Assembly (NCBI GenBank): GCA_024330925.1
Contig: JANDJK010000002.1
Coordinates: 16,016-80,015, forward strand
Length of the DNA stretch: 64,000 nt
Origin: Nitrospira sp.
GTDB lineage: Bacteria; Nitrospirota; Nitrospiria; Nitrospirales; Nitrospiraceae
Reading direction: 5' to 3'
Below the pieces are notes generated by a model. The model saw only the letters and a program-made list of their open reading frames with translations. It had not been told where the DNA came from and searched no databases. Position numbers and translations under genes: made by a program. Shown in pieces: positions 35,829 to 43,732 of this stretch; the stretch's first letter is position 1, and every line of letters begins with the position of its first letter.

Positions 35829-36862
35829 GATATCACTCTATTCTTCAATGCGTTCCCCAGCCGCATCAATTGAGCATCCAGGGACGCATCGATGACAAAC
35901 TTGGTAGTGCGGACAAGACAACTCCCTCGCGCCAACGAAGCCACCGGTTCAATCTTGATGGTTAATGCAAGATCCCGTTGGGCCATCAGCTCAGCCTGGG
36001 CAGCCGCGAGCGTCGGCGCATCGTCAGGATGGACCTGGATAACCACCGTCCCCGACTCCGGCACCGCCGCTAGAGCCGCTTTCGCCTGTGCAAGGATATG
36101 CTCTCTACAGGTCTCTGCCGATTCGCGCAGCACCTTCGTCGCAATGTGAAAGGCCAGCGCGACCACCTCATCTTCGAATGAGGCTCGCAACGCAGCCTGT
36201 GCTTCGCTAAACTTGCGGACAGCATCCGCTAAGACTGCGTGTTCGCGACGGCATCGTTCGAAGGCGCGGCGTTCACCTTCTTCGAATCCTCGCTCATATT
36301 CGGTGGGTCCCTCCTCCACCGGCGGAATGTCGTCCTGATCAAATGCTTGCAACGACAGGCTGGCAAGACGAATCGCTCCAGACCTAATGGTGGTCTGTTT
36401 GACCACCGGCTCCTCCGTGCGCAACCGTCGGCGCTCAAGCAGCCGCCGCGCAGTAGCTAGCACGGCTTCTCGCTCAAGTGGCTTCATCAAAAAGTCTGCG
36501 GCTCCAGCCTTCATGGCGCGAACGGCGAGATCCACGGTTGCCAAGCCTGTCATCACGACACCGCTAATTCGATAGTCAATCGTTATGGCCTCTTCCAACA
36601 CTGCCAAGCCATCTCGTCTCGGCAAGGAGACATCGACTATTAGGAGATCTGGTGACGATTCTTTCACCATCGCGAGAGCTTCCTCAGCCGTCGCGGCAAC
36701 CCGAATCGCTGTCCCCTCTGGACGAAACCACTCAAGAAACAACCGCCGAATTGCCTCCTCGTCGTCGAGGACGAGAACAGATCCGGCCAGCGCCGTTCGT
36801 CGCGCCAACAACCCCCTGTGCTCGTACGGAGCTGCTCCCGCTGTGCGTGCTCCTTCTCTCAC
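35825..36862 (-). CDS. fliH: FliH with an N-terminal response-regulator receiver domain (REC-FliH fusion)
   Basis: 345 residues in two parts. Residues 28-145 are a CheY-like receiver: VLVLDDEEAIRRLF (acidic pair D33, D34), DLLIVDVSLPRRDG (phospho-acceptor D77), VVMTG (T105) and FLMKPLE (K127); all key residues are intact. Residues 185-345 match FliH: YERGFEEGERRAFER, a coiled coil, and the FliH/VATPase-E C-terminal domain (VVALAFHIATKVLRESAETCREHILAQAKAALAAVPESGTVVIQVHPDDAPTL). FliH restrains the FliI ATPase and docks it at FliN. GTG 36862 follows the fliG stop directly, with AGGAGAGGAG upstream; no stop or shift lies between the parts. The fusion places a phospho-switch on the export ATPase regulator; this role is inference. 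Confidence 0.9.
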   Translation of the reverse strand: MREGARTAGAAPYEHRGLLARRTALAGSVLVLDDEEAIRRLFLEWFRPEGTAIRVAATAEEALAMVKESSPDLLIVDVSLPRRDGLAVLEEAITIDYRISGVVMTGLATVDLAVRAMKAGAADFLMKPLEREAVLATARRLLERRRLRTEEPVVKQTTIRSGAIRLASLSLQAFDQDDIPPVEEGPTEYERGFEEGERRAFERCRREHAVLADAVRKFSEAQAALRASFEDEVVALAFHIATKVLRESAETCREHILAQAKAALAAVPESGTVVIQVHPDDAPTLAAAQAELMAQRDLALTIKIEPVASLARGSCLVRTTKFVIDASLDAQLMRLGNALKNRVIS

Positions 36863-37855
36863 CTACACTAACTCCTCTCCTGCACCAGCAATCACAATGC
36901 GTCCTTCTTCTTCCAACTTCCGACAAACTTTGAGAATATTCTGCTGCGCTTTCTCGACATCCGCCACTCGAACCGGCCCTCTTGATTCCATATCGTCCTT
37001 GAGCATCTCCGCTGCACGACTCGACATATTTTTGAAGAATTTGTCCCTCACATCAGGACTGGCACCCCGCAGCGCCAGAGGAAGATCCTCTTTGCTCACT
37101 TCCTTGAGCAATTCCTGAATTCCACGATCATCAACCTTGACCAAATCATCAAAGACGAACATGAGAGCCCTGATGGTTTCCGCCAATGGTTGGTTCCGCT
37201 CGGCAATTTTGGTCATGATGCTGCTTTCGGTCGCTTTGTCCATACGGGCAAGAATATCGGCCACGACTTCGGCACCGCCGATGCTCTGCGCACGCCTTCC
37301 CTGACTCGTCAACAAGGTTTCCTGCAAGGTATCGCTTAACTCCTGCAGCATTTCCGGCTGCACATCTTCCATTGTCGCAAGCCGCAAGGCAACGTCATCT
37401 CGGAGAGATTCTGGCAGCGCCGCAAGCACCTGACTTGCCTGATCACTTTCCAGGTGAGCCACAATGACAGCCACTGTTTGAGGGTGTTCAGCCTTCAACA
37501 TGTGAACAAGGGTTTTGGTATCCACCCACCGCAGTCCCTCCAATCCCGGATAATGTTTTTTCGTCATGGCCTCGATAATGCGAGCCGCCTTTTCAGGACC
37601 CAGTGCCTTGATGAGGATGTTCTTGATGAACTCCGCCCCCTGAAACTGCACCTCTCCCTTGGCACTCATAGCCTTGAAATCGGCAATGACTTGATCTTCT
37701 TCCTCTTTAGTAATGTGCGCCGCCTGTTGCATGAAACTACCTAGCTTCTTGATTTCCTTTGGATCGAGCTGCTTCATAACCTGCGCTGCGGCATCCTCGC
37801 CGATTGCACGAAGAAGAATGACCGTCTTTTGTTCTCCTGTCAGATGACGTGTCAT
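36863..37855 (-). CDS. fliG: Flagellar motor switch protein FliG
   Basis: A 330-residue torque-generating C-ring protein. N-terminal LTGEQKTVILLRAIGEDAAAQVMKQLDPKEI, middle domain with the MLKAEHPQTVAVIVAHLESDQASQVLAALP (EHPQ motif), and C-terminal charged-helix region RALMFVFDDLVKVDDRGIQELLKEVSKEDLPLALRGA. GAGGGAGACGAG precedes ATG 37855. It lies between fliF and fliH. All domains appear normal. Confidence 0.97.
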   Translation of the reverse strand: MTRHLTGEQKTVILLRAIGEDAAAQVMKQLDPKEIKKLGSFMQQAAHITKEEEDQVIADFKAMSAKGEVQFQGAEFIKNILIKALGPEKAARIIEAMTKKHYPGLEGLRWVDTKTLVHMLKAEHPQTVAVIVAHLESDQASQVLAALPESLRDDVALRLATMEDVQPEMLQELSDTLQETLLTSQGRRAQSIGGAEVVADILARMDKATESSIMTKIAERNQPLAETIRALMFVFDDLVKVDDRGIQELLKEVSKEDLPLALRGASPDVRDKFFKNMSSRAAEMLKDDMESRGPVRVADVEKAQQNILKVCRKLEEEGRIVIAGAGEELV

Positions 37856-37877
37856 CTCGTCTCCCTCTTCATTGCCT

Positions 37878-39458
37878 CTATCCGTTAACCGACGAACCCT
37901 TCAGCCACTGTTTGACGATGACGGCCGTCGCGTCCGGGTTTTTTCTGGCCATTTCGATGATTTGTGCTCGATCGGGAAGTTCCACGAGCTTGGATGGCTC
38001 CCCACTGGAAGAAGGCGGCAGGACCGGGGACGTCGTTGTGCCAACGGCTTTCTCCTTACTCCCCTCCCTCAACAAGCCAAGTAATGGGCGAACCACAAAC
38101 ACGAGAATCAGGACAAAGAACAAGACACCAACACCGTAACGCAGGTAAGGTAGCCACCGCTGGAAAGAGCCATCGGCCTCATCGGCGGCGCCGGACGCCA
38201 ACTCATCTGTTCTCAGATCAAATTGCACATTGGTCACCTGGACTTGGTCTCCCCGTTCTTCGGAGAAACCCATGGCTTTTTTGACAATCTCCTCGATCCG
38301 CTTTAGCTCTTCCTCCGACCTCGGCACATATCGTTTCCCTACCGCTGGTTCAGTGCCCGCCGTTTCTCCCTCCGCCGCTTTCAGCGCTTCATAGGTACCG
38401 TCCACCAACACCGCCACCGACAACTGCTTGACGATGCCGACCGGTTCAACGATCTTGGAGACAACCCGGCTGATCTCATAATTGATGGTTTCGTTCTTTG
38501 TCTGACTGCTGCTGGAGCTGGTTTCGACCGGTTCCCGCTCGACCTCTGGTGGAACATTCGACCGTACTCCCGGCACACCACCCACGAGACCATTGGTACC
38601 GCTTGTTTTTTCCTGCCCTCGCTGTTCACTACGCACCACTTGACCATTTGGATCAAACCGTTCCTCCGTCGTTTCGATCTTGCGAAAATCGATGAGGCTT
38701 GATACTCGCACGACAGCCTTATTGTGCCCGACAATCCGCTCCAACATGGTTTGAATACGGGTCTCAATATCCTTTTCAACGGCACGTTGATAGTCGAGCT
38801 GCGCGCTTGTTAATCCAATCGTGTCGTCCGCTGTTGAGCCAGATAGCAGATTCCCATGACCATCAACGACGGTCACATCTTTGGCCTGCAACCCTTCAAC
38901 ACTGCTGGAGACCAAATGTACGACCCCTTGCACCTGCGCCTTGCTCAAGGAGAAACCATTACGAAGAGAGAGCACAACAGAGGCACGGGGCCGCTCCTGC
39001 TCATTGGCAAAAAGCCGCCTCTCAGGAATGGCAAGATGAACACGGGCTCGCTCCACTTCCGGCATTTGGGCGATAGTCCTGGCCAGTTCACCCTGCAAGG
39101 CCCGCCGGTAATTGAGTTTTTGGACGAATTCCGACATGCCGATCGATGTCCGATCAAAGATTTCAAACCCCACCCCTCCACCGTGGGGCAGTCCCTGCGC
39201 AGCCAGTTGCAGACGAAGCTCATGGACCTGCGTGCTGGGAACCAAGATGGTCGTCCCCCCGCCTGAAAGCTCGTAGGGCACCTTGCTTTCTTTGAGTTTG
39301 TCGATGATCGCTGCCGCGTCCTCACTCGTCAGGTTAGTGAACAACACCTGCATCTCTGGCTGTTGCGTCCAAAGCGCGACCGCCACCAGCAGCGCCACGG
39401 ACGCGGCAAGCGCAGCCAGCACGATCATGCGCTGATTGATCGAAAGCTTGGACAACAT
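37878..39458 (-). CDS. fliF: Flagellar MS-ring protein FliF
   Basis: A 526-residue inner-membrane ring protein. Membrane segments lie near residues 12-28 (IVLAALAASVALLVAVALW) and near the end (YLRYGVGVLFFVLILVFVVRPLLGLL). Between them are the ring-building motifs QVLFTNLTSEDAAAIIDKLKESKVPYELSGGGTTILVPSTQVHELRLQLAAQGLP and ELARTIAQMPEVERARVHLAIPERRLFANEQERPRASVVL. The C-terminal tail that binds FliG is present. It lies between fliE and fliG. Confidence 0.97.
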   Translation of the reverse strand: MLSKLSINQRMIVLAALAASVALLVAVALWTQQPEMQVLFTNLTSEDAAAIIDKLKESKVPYELSGGGTTILVPSTQVHELRLQLAAQGLPHGGGVGFEIFDRTSIGMSEFVQKLNYRRALQGELARTIAQMPEVERARVHLAIPERRLFANEQERPRASVVLSLRNGFSLSKAQVQGVVHLVSSSVEGLQAKDVTVVDGHGNLLSGSTADDTIGLTSAQLDYQRAVEKDIETRIQTMLERIVGHNKAVVRVSSLIDFRKIETTEERFDPNGQVVRSEQRGQEKTSGTNGLVGGVPGVRSNVPPEVEREPVETSSSSSQTKNETINYEISRVVSKIVEPVGIVKQLSVAVLVDGTYEALKAAEGETAGTEPAVGKRYVPRSEEELKRIEEIVKKAMGFSEERGDQVQVTNVQFDLRTDELASGAADEADGSFQRWLPYLRYGVGVLFFVLILVFVVRPLLGLLREGSKEKAVGTTTSPVLPPSSSGEPSKLVELPDRAQIIEMARKNPDATAVIVKQWLKGSSVNG

Positions 39459-39490
39459 CCGTGCTGCTTATCCCCTCTACACCAGCCGAT

Positions 39491-39799
39491 TCACACCTGC
39501 ATCCGTTGAATTTCCTCGTAGGCTGCAATCAGTTTGTTTCGAATCTGCATCATTAACTGAAACGAGATATCGGCCTGCTGCAGCGCGACCATAGCACGGT
39601 GAATGTCCTGCGACTCACCGGTCATGAGCGCATCGACAGCGCGGCCCGCTTGCAGTTGGGCGTCATTGACTTGTCCAATGGCCTGCTTCAATGACTCCAT
39701 GAACCCCGCTGACTCTCCCCCTCCCTCTGCCGCCCCGATCCCCACTCCTCCAGACGGAGAACTCATGGGGTTGGCAATACCACCAATTTCTTTCATCAC
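39491..39799 (-). CDS. fliE: Flagellar MS ring-rod junction protein FliE
   Basis: A 102-residue protein that joins the rod to the MS ring. The family C-terminal half is clear: ESLKQAIGQVNDAQLQAGRAVDALMTGESQDIHRAMVALQQADISFQLMMQIRNKLIAAYEEIQRMQV. The N-terminal third is a Gly-rich linker. The start overlaps the flgC stop by one base (TGATG). Confidence 0.95.
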   Translation of the reverse strand: MMKEIGGIANPMSSPSGGVGIGAAEGGGESAGFMESLKQAIGQVNDAQLQAGRAVDALMTGESQDIHRAMVALQQADISFQLMMQIRNKLIAAYEEIQRMQV

Positions 39800-40248
39800 T
39801 ACCTCCCAATCTCCAAAGCCTTATTCCACATGGCCCGCGTCGCGTTGATTGCCTGGACATTAGCCTCATAGGCCCGCGACGCTCCGATCATGTTGACCAT
39901 TTCTTCGAGGACATTGACGTTAGGGAGACGGACAAATCCCTTTTCGTCAGCGTCCGGATGATGGGGATCGTATACTTGCTGGCCCGGTGTCCGGTCCTCC
40001 ACAATGCGCGCGACCGTCACACCGTCCAGCGCATGGCGACCCGGTCCAGCGGCAATCCGACGAAACAACCGATTAAATGAATCAGTCATGGGTACAGACC
40101 GAAACACCACATCCCGCCGTTTGTACGGCCCTCCTGCCGGCGTATGGGTGGAATGGGCATTAGCTAGATTGCTTGCGATGATGTTGAGACGGCGCCGTTG
40201 GGCATCCATTCCGGATACCGAAACGGCCAAACTATCCATCAATTCCAT
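39799..40248 (-). CDS. flgC: Flagellar proximal rod protein FlgC
   Basis: A 149-residue rod protein: SLAVSVSGMDAQRRRLNIIASNLANAHSTHTPAGGPYKRRDVVF at the start and VNVLEEMVNMIGASRAYEANVQAINATRAMWNKALEIGR at the end. I prefer ATG 40248, which has GGGGGATTGTCG ahead, over the TTG at 40254. It is between flgB and fliE, and its stop overlaps the fliE start. Confidence 0.95.
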   Translation of the reverse strand: MELMDSLAVSVSGMDAQRRRLNIIASNLANAHSTHTPAGGPYKRRDVVFRSVPMTDSFNRLFRRIAAGPGRHALDGVTVARIVEDRTPGQQVYDPHHPDADEKGFVRLPNVNVLEEMVNMIGASRAYEANVQAINATRAMWNKALEIGR

Positions 40249-40340
40249 CGACAATCCCCCTTTTTGACCCGCCCATGAAGAACAATGATCGCACCATCAG
40301 GCTCAAGAGACCCGTTCCCTCTACTCCTTCACTCTCCTCT

Positions 40341-40751
40341 CTAGCGACCTTCTCGAATCGCAGTGAGCAACCCTTGAAATTTTCTGGCGAGGATGGTCGC
40401 CGCCGCGTTGTATTGCATGACGTTGTCGGACAGTTTGGCCATTTCAAGCTCTACATTGACCGAGTTACCATCCAACGGCAGGTCGCCAGCCGGCACCGGA
40501 CTCAGCGTTCCACTCACCGCTTCGAAGCCTCTTGCATCCGTGCGGCCAAAATGACGCGTATGGGTTGCTGTCAATCCCACCGGGGGCCCACCTCGATACG
40601 CGGATCGCAGTTGCGCGAGAAAATTGAGCTCGGTGGCTCGGTAGCCAGGCGTCTCCTCGTTGGCCACATTGGAAGCGATCACCCGATGCCGGGCACTACG
40701 AAGATCCAAAGTCCGTTCAAGCAATTGCATCGTCCGGTCAAAGATGGTCAT
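40341..40751 (-). CDS. flgB: Flagellar proximal rod protein FlgB
   Basis: A 136-residue rod protein: MTIFDRTMQLLERTLDLRSARHRVIASNVANEETPGYRATELNFLAQL and NSVNVELEMAKLSDNVMQYNAAATILARKFQGLLTAIREG, the family pattern. ATG 40751 is preferred to 40772 because of the strong ribosome site GGGAGGGACTG just upstream. It is the first gene of the unit ending with flgE; a sigma54-like element lies about 100 bases ahead. Confidence 0.95.
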   Translation of the reverse strand: MTIFDRTMQLLERTLDLRSARHRVIASNVANEETPGYRATELNFLAQLRSAYRGGPPVGLTATHTRHFGRTDARGFEAVSGTLSPVPAGDLPLDGNSVNVELEMAKLSDNVMQYNAAATILARKFQGLLTAIREGR

Positions 40752-40850
40752 CAGTCCCTCCCTGATCTTCATTCACCTTGCGCTCTATTCCCTGGCTCAT
40801 GACGGGTGCACACTTGCCCGCTACTGCCGACAATCGTTAACCTTGCCAGT

Positions 40851-40870
40851 TAATGCAACCTCGATGCCGT
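40851..40870 (-). promoter_or_regulatory. Sigma54-like promoter for the flgB-flgE unit
   Basis: On the minus strand ACGGCAT-CGAGG-TTGCATT, with the invariant GG-N10-GC. The first base of the TGGCA block differs (CGGCA). Transcription would start near 40843, about 90 bases before flgB. It lies in the 259-bp gap after the sigma54 activator gene, which holds no other clear feature. Confidence 0.6.
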
Positions 40871-41010
40871 CTTCCTCGCCAGCCTTCGAGGTGTGACGGT
40901 CTCCTCACCCCACTGACCACTCACAGTTTCGATCGCTCTTTTCAAATCCCTCCTGTCTTCGATGCATATTGCACTGGCACATTGTTCCTCTCGGCAACTT
41001 TTGCCTCTGC

Positions 41011-42426
41011 CTATGAGGAAGGCAGTGGGGCGGACCAACCACGGTCTCGATACTCACGTAGCTTGTTCCGTAAGGTTCGAATGCTGATGCCAAGTTCCTT
41101 GGCAGCTTTGGTTCGGTTGTTGTTCGTTCGAGCCAGTGTTTTAAAGATCAATTCCCGCTCCATCTCCCACAGCGAGCCATTGATCGATGGCTGAAGCGGC
41201 TGATCTCGTCCTGTCAGCGGAGCCACAGTAGCCTGTACCTCAACCAAACAATGTTCGGGTAAAATTGGGCCCTCACCGGCTAGCAACACGGCCCGTTCGA
41301 TCACATTCTCCAATTCGCGCACGTTACCTCTCCACGGCAGACGCTGCAAATAGGCCACGGTGCTGTCATGAATCTGCGGCTGCGCCATTCCGTTTCTTGC
41401 CGCTGCCTTGGCTGCAAAATGTCGTGCCAACAACGGAATATCGCCAAGCCGCTCGCGGAGCGGTGGAATGGTGATGGGGAACACGTTCAGCCGGTAGTAC
41501 AAATCTTCGCGAAACCGGTTCTGCTCAACTTCCCGATGAAGAGCCCGATTGGTCGTGGCAATGACGCGAATGTTGACCGGCACCGGCTCGCGTCCACCCA
41601 CTCGATCAACCTCTCGCTCCTGCAGGACCCGCAGCAGTTTGGCCTGGAGCCCCAGTGTCATCTCACCAATTTCATCCAACAACAACGTCCCGGTATGCGC
41701 CATTTCAAATTTGCCGATTTTTCGGATCACCGCGCCAGTAAAAGCACCCCGTTCATGGCCGAACAGTTCGCTCTCCAGCAATCCATCGGGCAGTGCCGCA
41801 CAATTCACAGCAATAAACGGTCGGTGGGCACGAGGGCTTCGACTATGGATGAACCGAGCGAGCAGCTCTTTGCCGGTTCCACTTTCACCGTTGATCAACA
41901 CGGTGGCTTGGCTCGCGGCAATCGTCTCGACCGTGCTCAACAGTCGGATCATGCCGGGATCCTGCGTCAAGATCACTCGCTGATCTGACGTTCCGCGGGC
42001 TGCTATGGAATCGCTCTCCCGCCCCTCTTTGAGATTTGTAATCACGCGCGCCAGCAGCTCCATGGAAAACGGTTTCAGGAGGTAATCATTCGCTCCTAAC
42101 TTCATCGCCTCAACCGCGGTTTCCACACTGCCATAGGCTGTCATGAGAACGATCGAGACCTGCGGCGCACGCCGCTTGATCTCCCTCACCAGATCAAGCC
42201 CCGTCAGGCGAGGCATCTTGAGATCGGTCAGTACGAGCCAGGGACGGCATCGCCCTATTCGCTCCAGCGCATCGGCACCATCGATCGCGCCGTGTGCTGC
42301 AAACCCCAGTCGCCGCACGGACTCTACTAACGCGGCACGCATAGAGGGATCGTCGTCTACCACCAAGATACCTTCGCTGTTTTGGACGTTCTCCGTCCCT
42401 TCCTGATTCGTTTGGTAGTCAATCAT
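41011..42426 (-). CDS. Sigma54-dependent response regulator, FleR/FlrC-like
   Basis: A 471-residue enhancer-binding activator. Receiver (about 17-135) with ILVVDDDPSMRAALVE, LVLTDLKMPRLTG and LLKPFS; AAA+ domain with Walker A GESGTGKELL, the sigma54-contact loop HERGAFTGAVIRKIGKFEMAHTGTLLLDEIGEM, and the arginine-finger region; C-terminal Fis-type helix-turn-helix ELIFKTLARTNNNRTKAAKELGISIRTLRNKLREYR. GGAGGACATCGTTC precedes ATG 42426. It follows a soluble histidine kinase, and lies just upstream of flgB, so it is a good candidate activator for the three sigma54 promoters of the flagellar units. Confidence 0.88.
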   Translation of the reverse strand: MIDYQTNQEGTENVQNSEGILVVDDDPSMRAALVESVRRLGFAAHGAIDGADALERIGRCRPWLVLTDLKMPRLTGLDLVREIKRRAPQVSIVLMTAYGSVETAVEAMKLGANDYLLKPFSMELLARVITNLKEGRESDSIAARGTSDQRVILTQDPGMIRLLSTVETIAASQATVLINGESGTGKELLARFIHSRSPRAHRPFIAVNCAALPDGLLESELFGHERGAFTGAVIRKIGKFEMAHTGTLLLDEIGEMTLGLQAKLLRVLQEREVDRVGGREPVPVNIRVIATTNRALHREVEQNRFREDLYYRLNVFPITIPPLRERLGDIPLLARHFAAKAAARNGMAQPQIHDSTVAYLQRLPWRGNVRELENVIERAVLLAGEGPILPEHCLVEVQATVAPLTGRDQPLQPSINGSLWEMERELIFKTLARTNNNRTKAAKELGISIRTLRNKLREYRDRGWSAPLPSS

Positions 42427-42448
42427 GAACGATGTCCTCCATCAGCCG

Positions 42449-43732
42449 TCACCTTCCAGTGTCCGATCCGACCAGGCTCGCTTGCGTGGGGTGGTTTTCT
42501 CCGCCGCCATCATCGCACACACGGTCGTCCCCCCGAGACCAAGCAGCCGACGGATGGGGCAACACAACGGCAAACGTGGCGCCCTCCCCCACGAAGCTTT
42601 CCACTTCCACTCGTCCCTCATGAGCTTCCACAATGGAATGAACAATCGCCAAGCCAAGCCCTGTTCCTTCGGCTCTCGTCGTAAAGAAGGGATCAAACAG
42701 ACGGGAACGGATGGCAGGATCGATCCCCACTCCCGAATCGCTGATGGTCAAGCGCACTGCCGGCCTCCCGAGGCTTTTCGCTTCATCATTCGTGAGGCTG
42801 ATCGTCAAGGTTCCCCCCTGCGGCATAGCCTGAACCGCATTAACAATGAGATTGAGCAGTACCTGCTTCATTCGTTCGCTGTGACACCAGATTACAGGAA
42901 TGGACGGATCCAATTTGAGCCGCACCTCCACTGGAGCTTGGCTCAACACATGCGCCGCCAAGTTCAGTGCGTCGAGGATCAAGGGCTCCACAGAATGCCA
43001 GGCACACAGGGGACGCCCCGGCTTCATATACGCCAACAGATTGGCTAGCAGGCGGTCCATCGCCTGGACCGCCTGGGAGATCTGCTCCGCATATCGGCAA
43101 GCCACAGGCTGATCGTTCAGATCGTGGCGCAACAGGGACGCAAAGAGCTCGACACTACCCAAGGGGTTTCTGATCTCATGCGCGATTCGCCCGATCATTT
43201 CTCCCATCGCCATCAACCGATCCTTGCGTTGCACCTGTTCTTCGAGCTGATAGAGGCGGGTGATGTCTTGCAGGAGAATCAGACGGCCCGACTCGCCAAG
43301 TTCCGTTCTCAGCGAAGTCTCAGTGACCGCTACCATCGCCTGTCCGATCCGCTGGGGACGGTCGCACAGCCCAAGGCCCGCCTGTGCTAAGACGACCGTC
43401 GCCTGCTGCCCCAGCAATCGTTGCTGTTCCATGCCCAGCAAACGCGCAGCCATGCGGTTGCTTCGGGTAATCAGCCCCTGCTCATTGATGACGAGTACTC
43501 CTGTGGACAGGGATTCCAAAATGCCGTCGAGATGGGCTCGCATGGTTTCATTCTCACGAAGTTGCTGGCGGAGGGCTTCGTTGCTGCGAGCCAGCTCAAG
43601 ATCCATCTGCTCAACGCGAGCAGCAAGTGCCTCGTATGACCGCTGCAGAGTTCGCGCGGCCTGGTTGAAACTCTCGAATGCGGTTTCCAGACAGTCTCGC
43701 TTTTCAGAGTGGCGATCAATAGCAACCATCAT
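42449..43732 (-). CDS. Soluble PAS histidine kinase, FleS/FlrB-like
   Basis: A 427-residue kinase without membrane helices. An N-terminal coiled coil (about 10-65), a PAS domain (HLDGILESLSTGVLVINEQGLITRSNRMAARLLGM), HisKA with RIAHEIRNPLGSVELFASLL, and a HATPase with NLIVNAVQAMPQGG, DSGVGIDPAIRSRLFDPFFTTRAEGTGLGLAIVHSIVEAHEG. AGGAGGATTCCTG precedes ATG 43732, which overlaps the stop of the TPR gene by one base. The order kinase then sigma54 activator next to flgB fits a FleSR-type flagellar checkpoint system. The signal is unknown, presumably internal. Confidence 0.85.
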   Translation of the reverse strand: MMVAIDRHSEKRDCLETAFESFNQAARTLQRSYEALAARVEQMDLELARSNEALRQQLRENETMRAHLDGILESLSTGVLVINEQGLITRSNRMAARLLGMEQQRLLGQQATVVLAQAGLGLCDRPQRIGQAMVAVTETSLRTELGESGRLILLQDITRLYQLEEQVQRKDRLMAMGEMIGRIAHEIRNPLGSVELFASLLRHDLNDQPVACRYAEQISQAVQAMDRLLANLLAYMKPGRPLCAWHSVEPLILDALNLAAHVLSQAPVEVRLKLDPSIPVIWCHSERMKQVLLNLIVNAVQAMPQGGTLTISLTNDEAKSLGRPAVRLTISDSGVGIDPAIRSRLFDPFFTTRAEGTGLGLAIVHSIVEAHEGRVEVESFVGEGATFAVVLPHPSAAWSRGDDRVCDDGGGENHPTQASLVGSDTGR

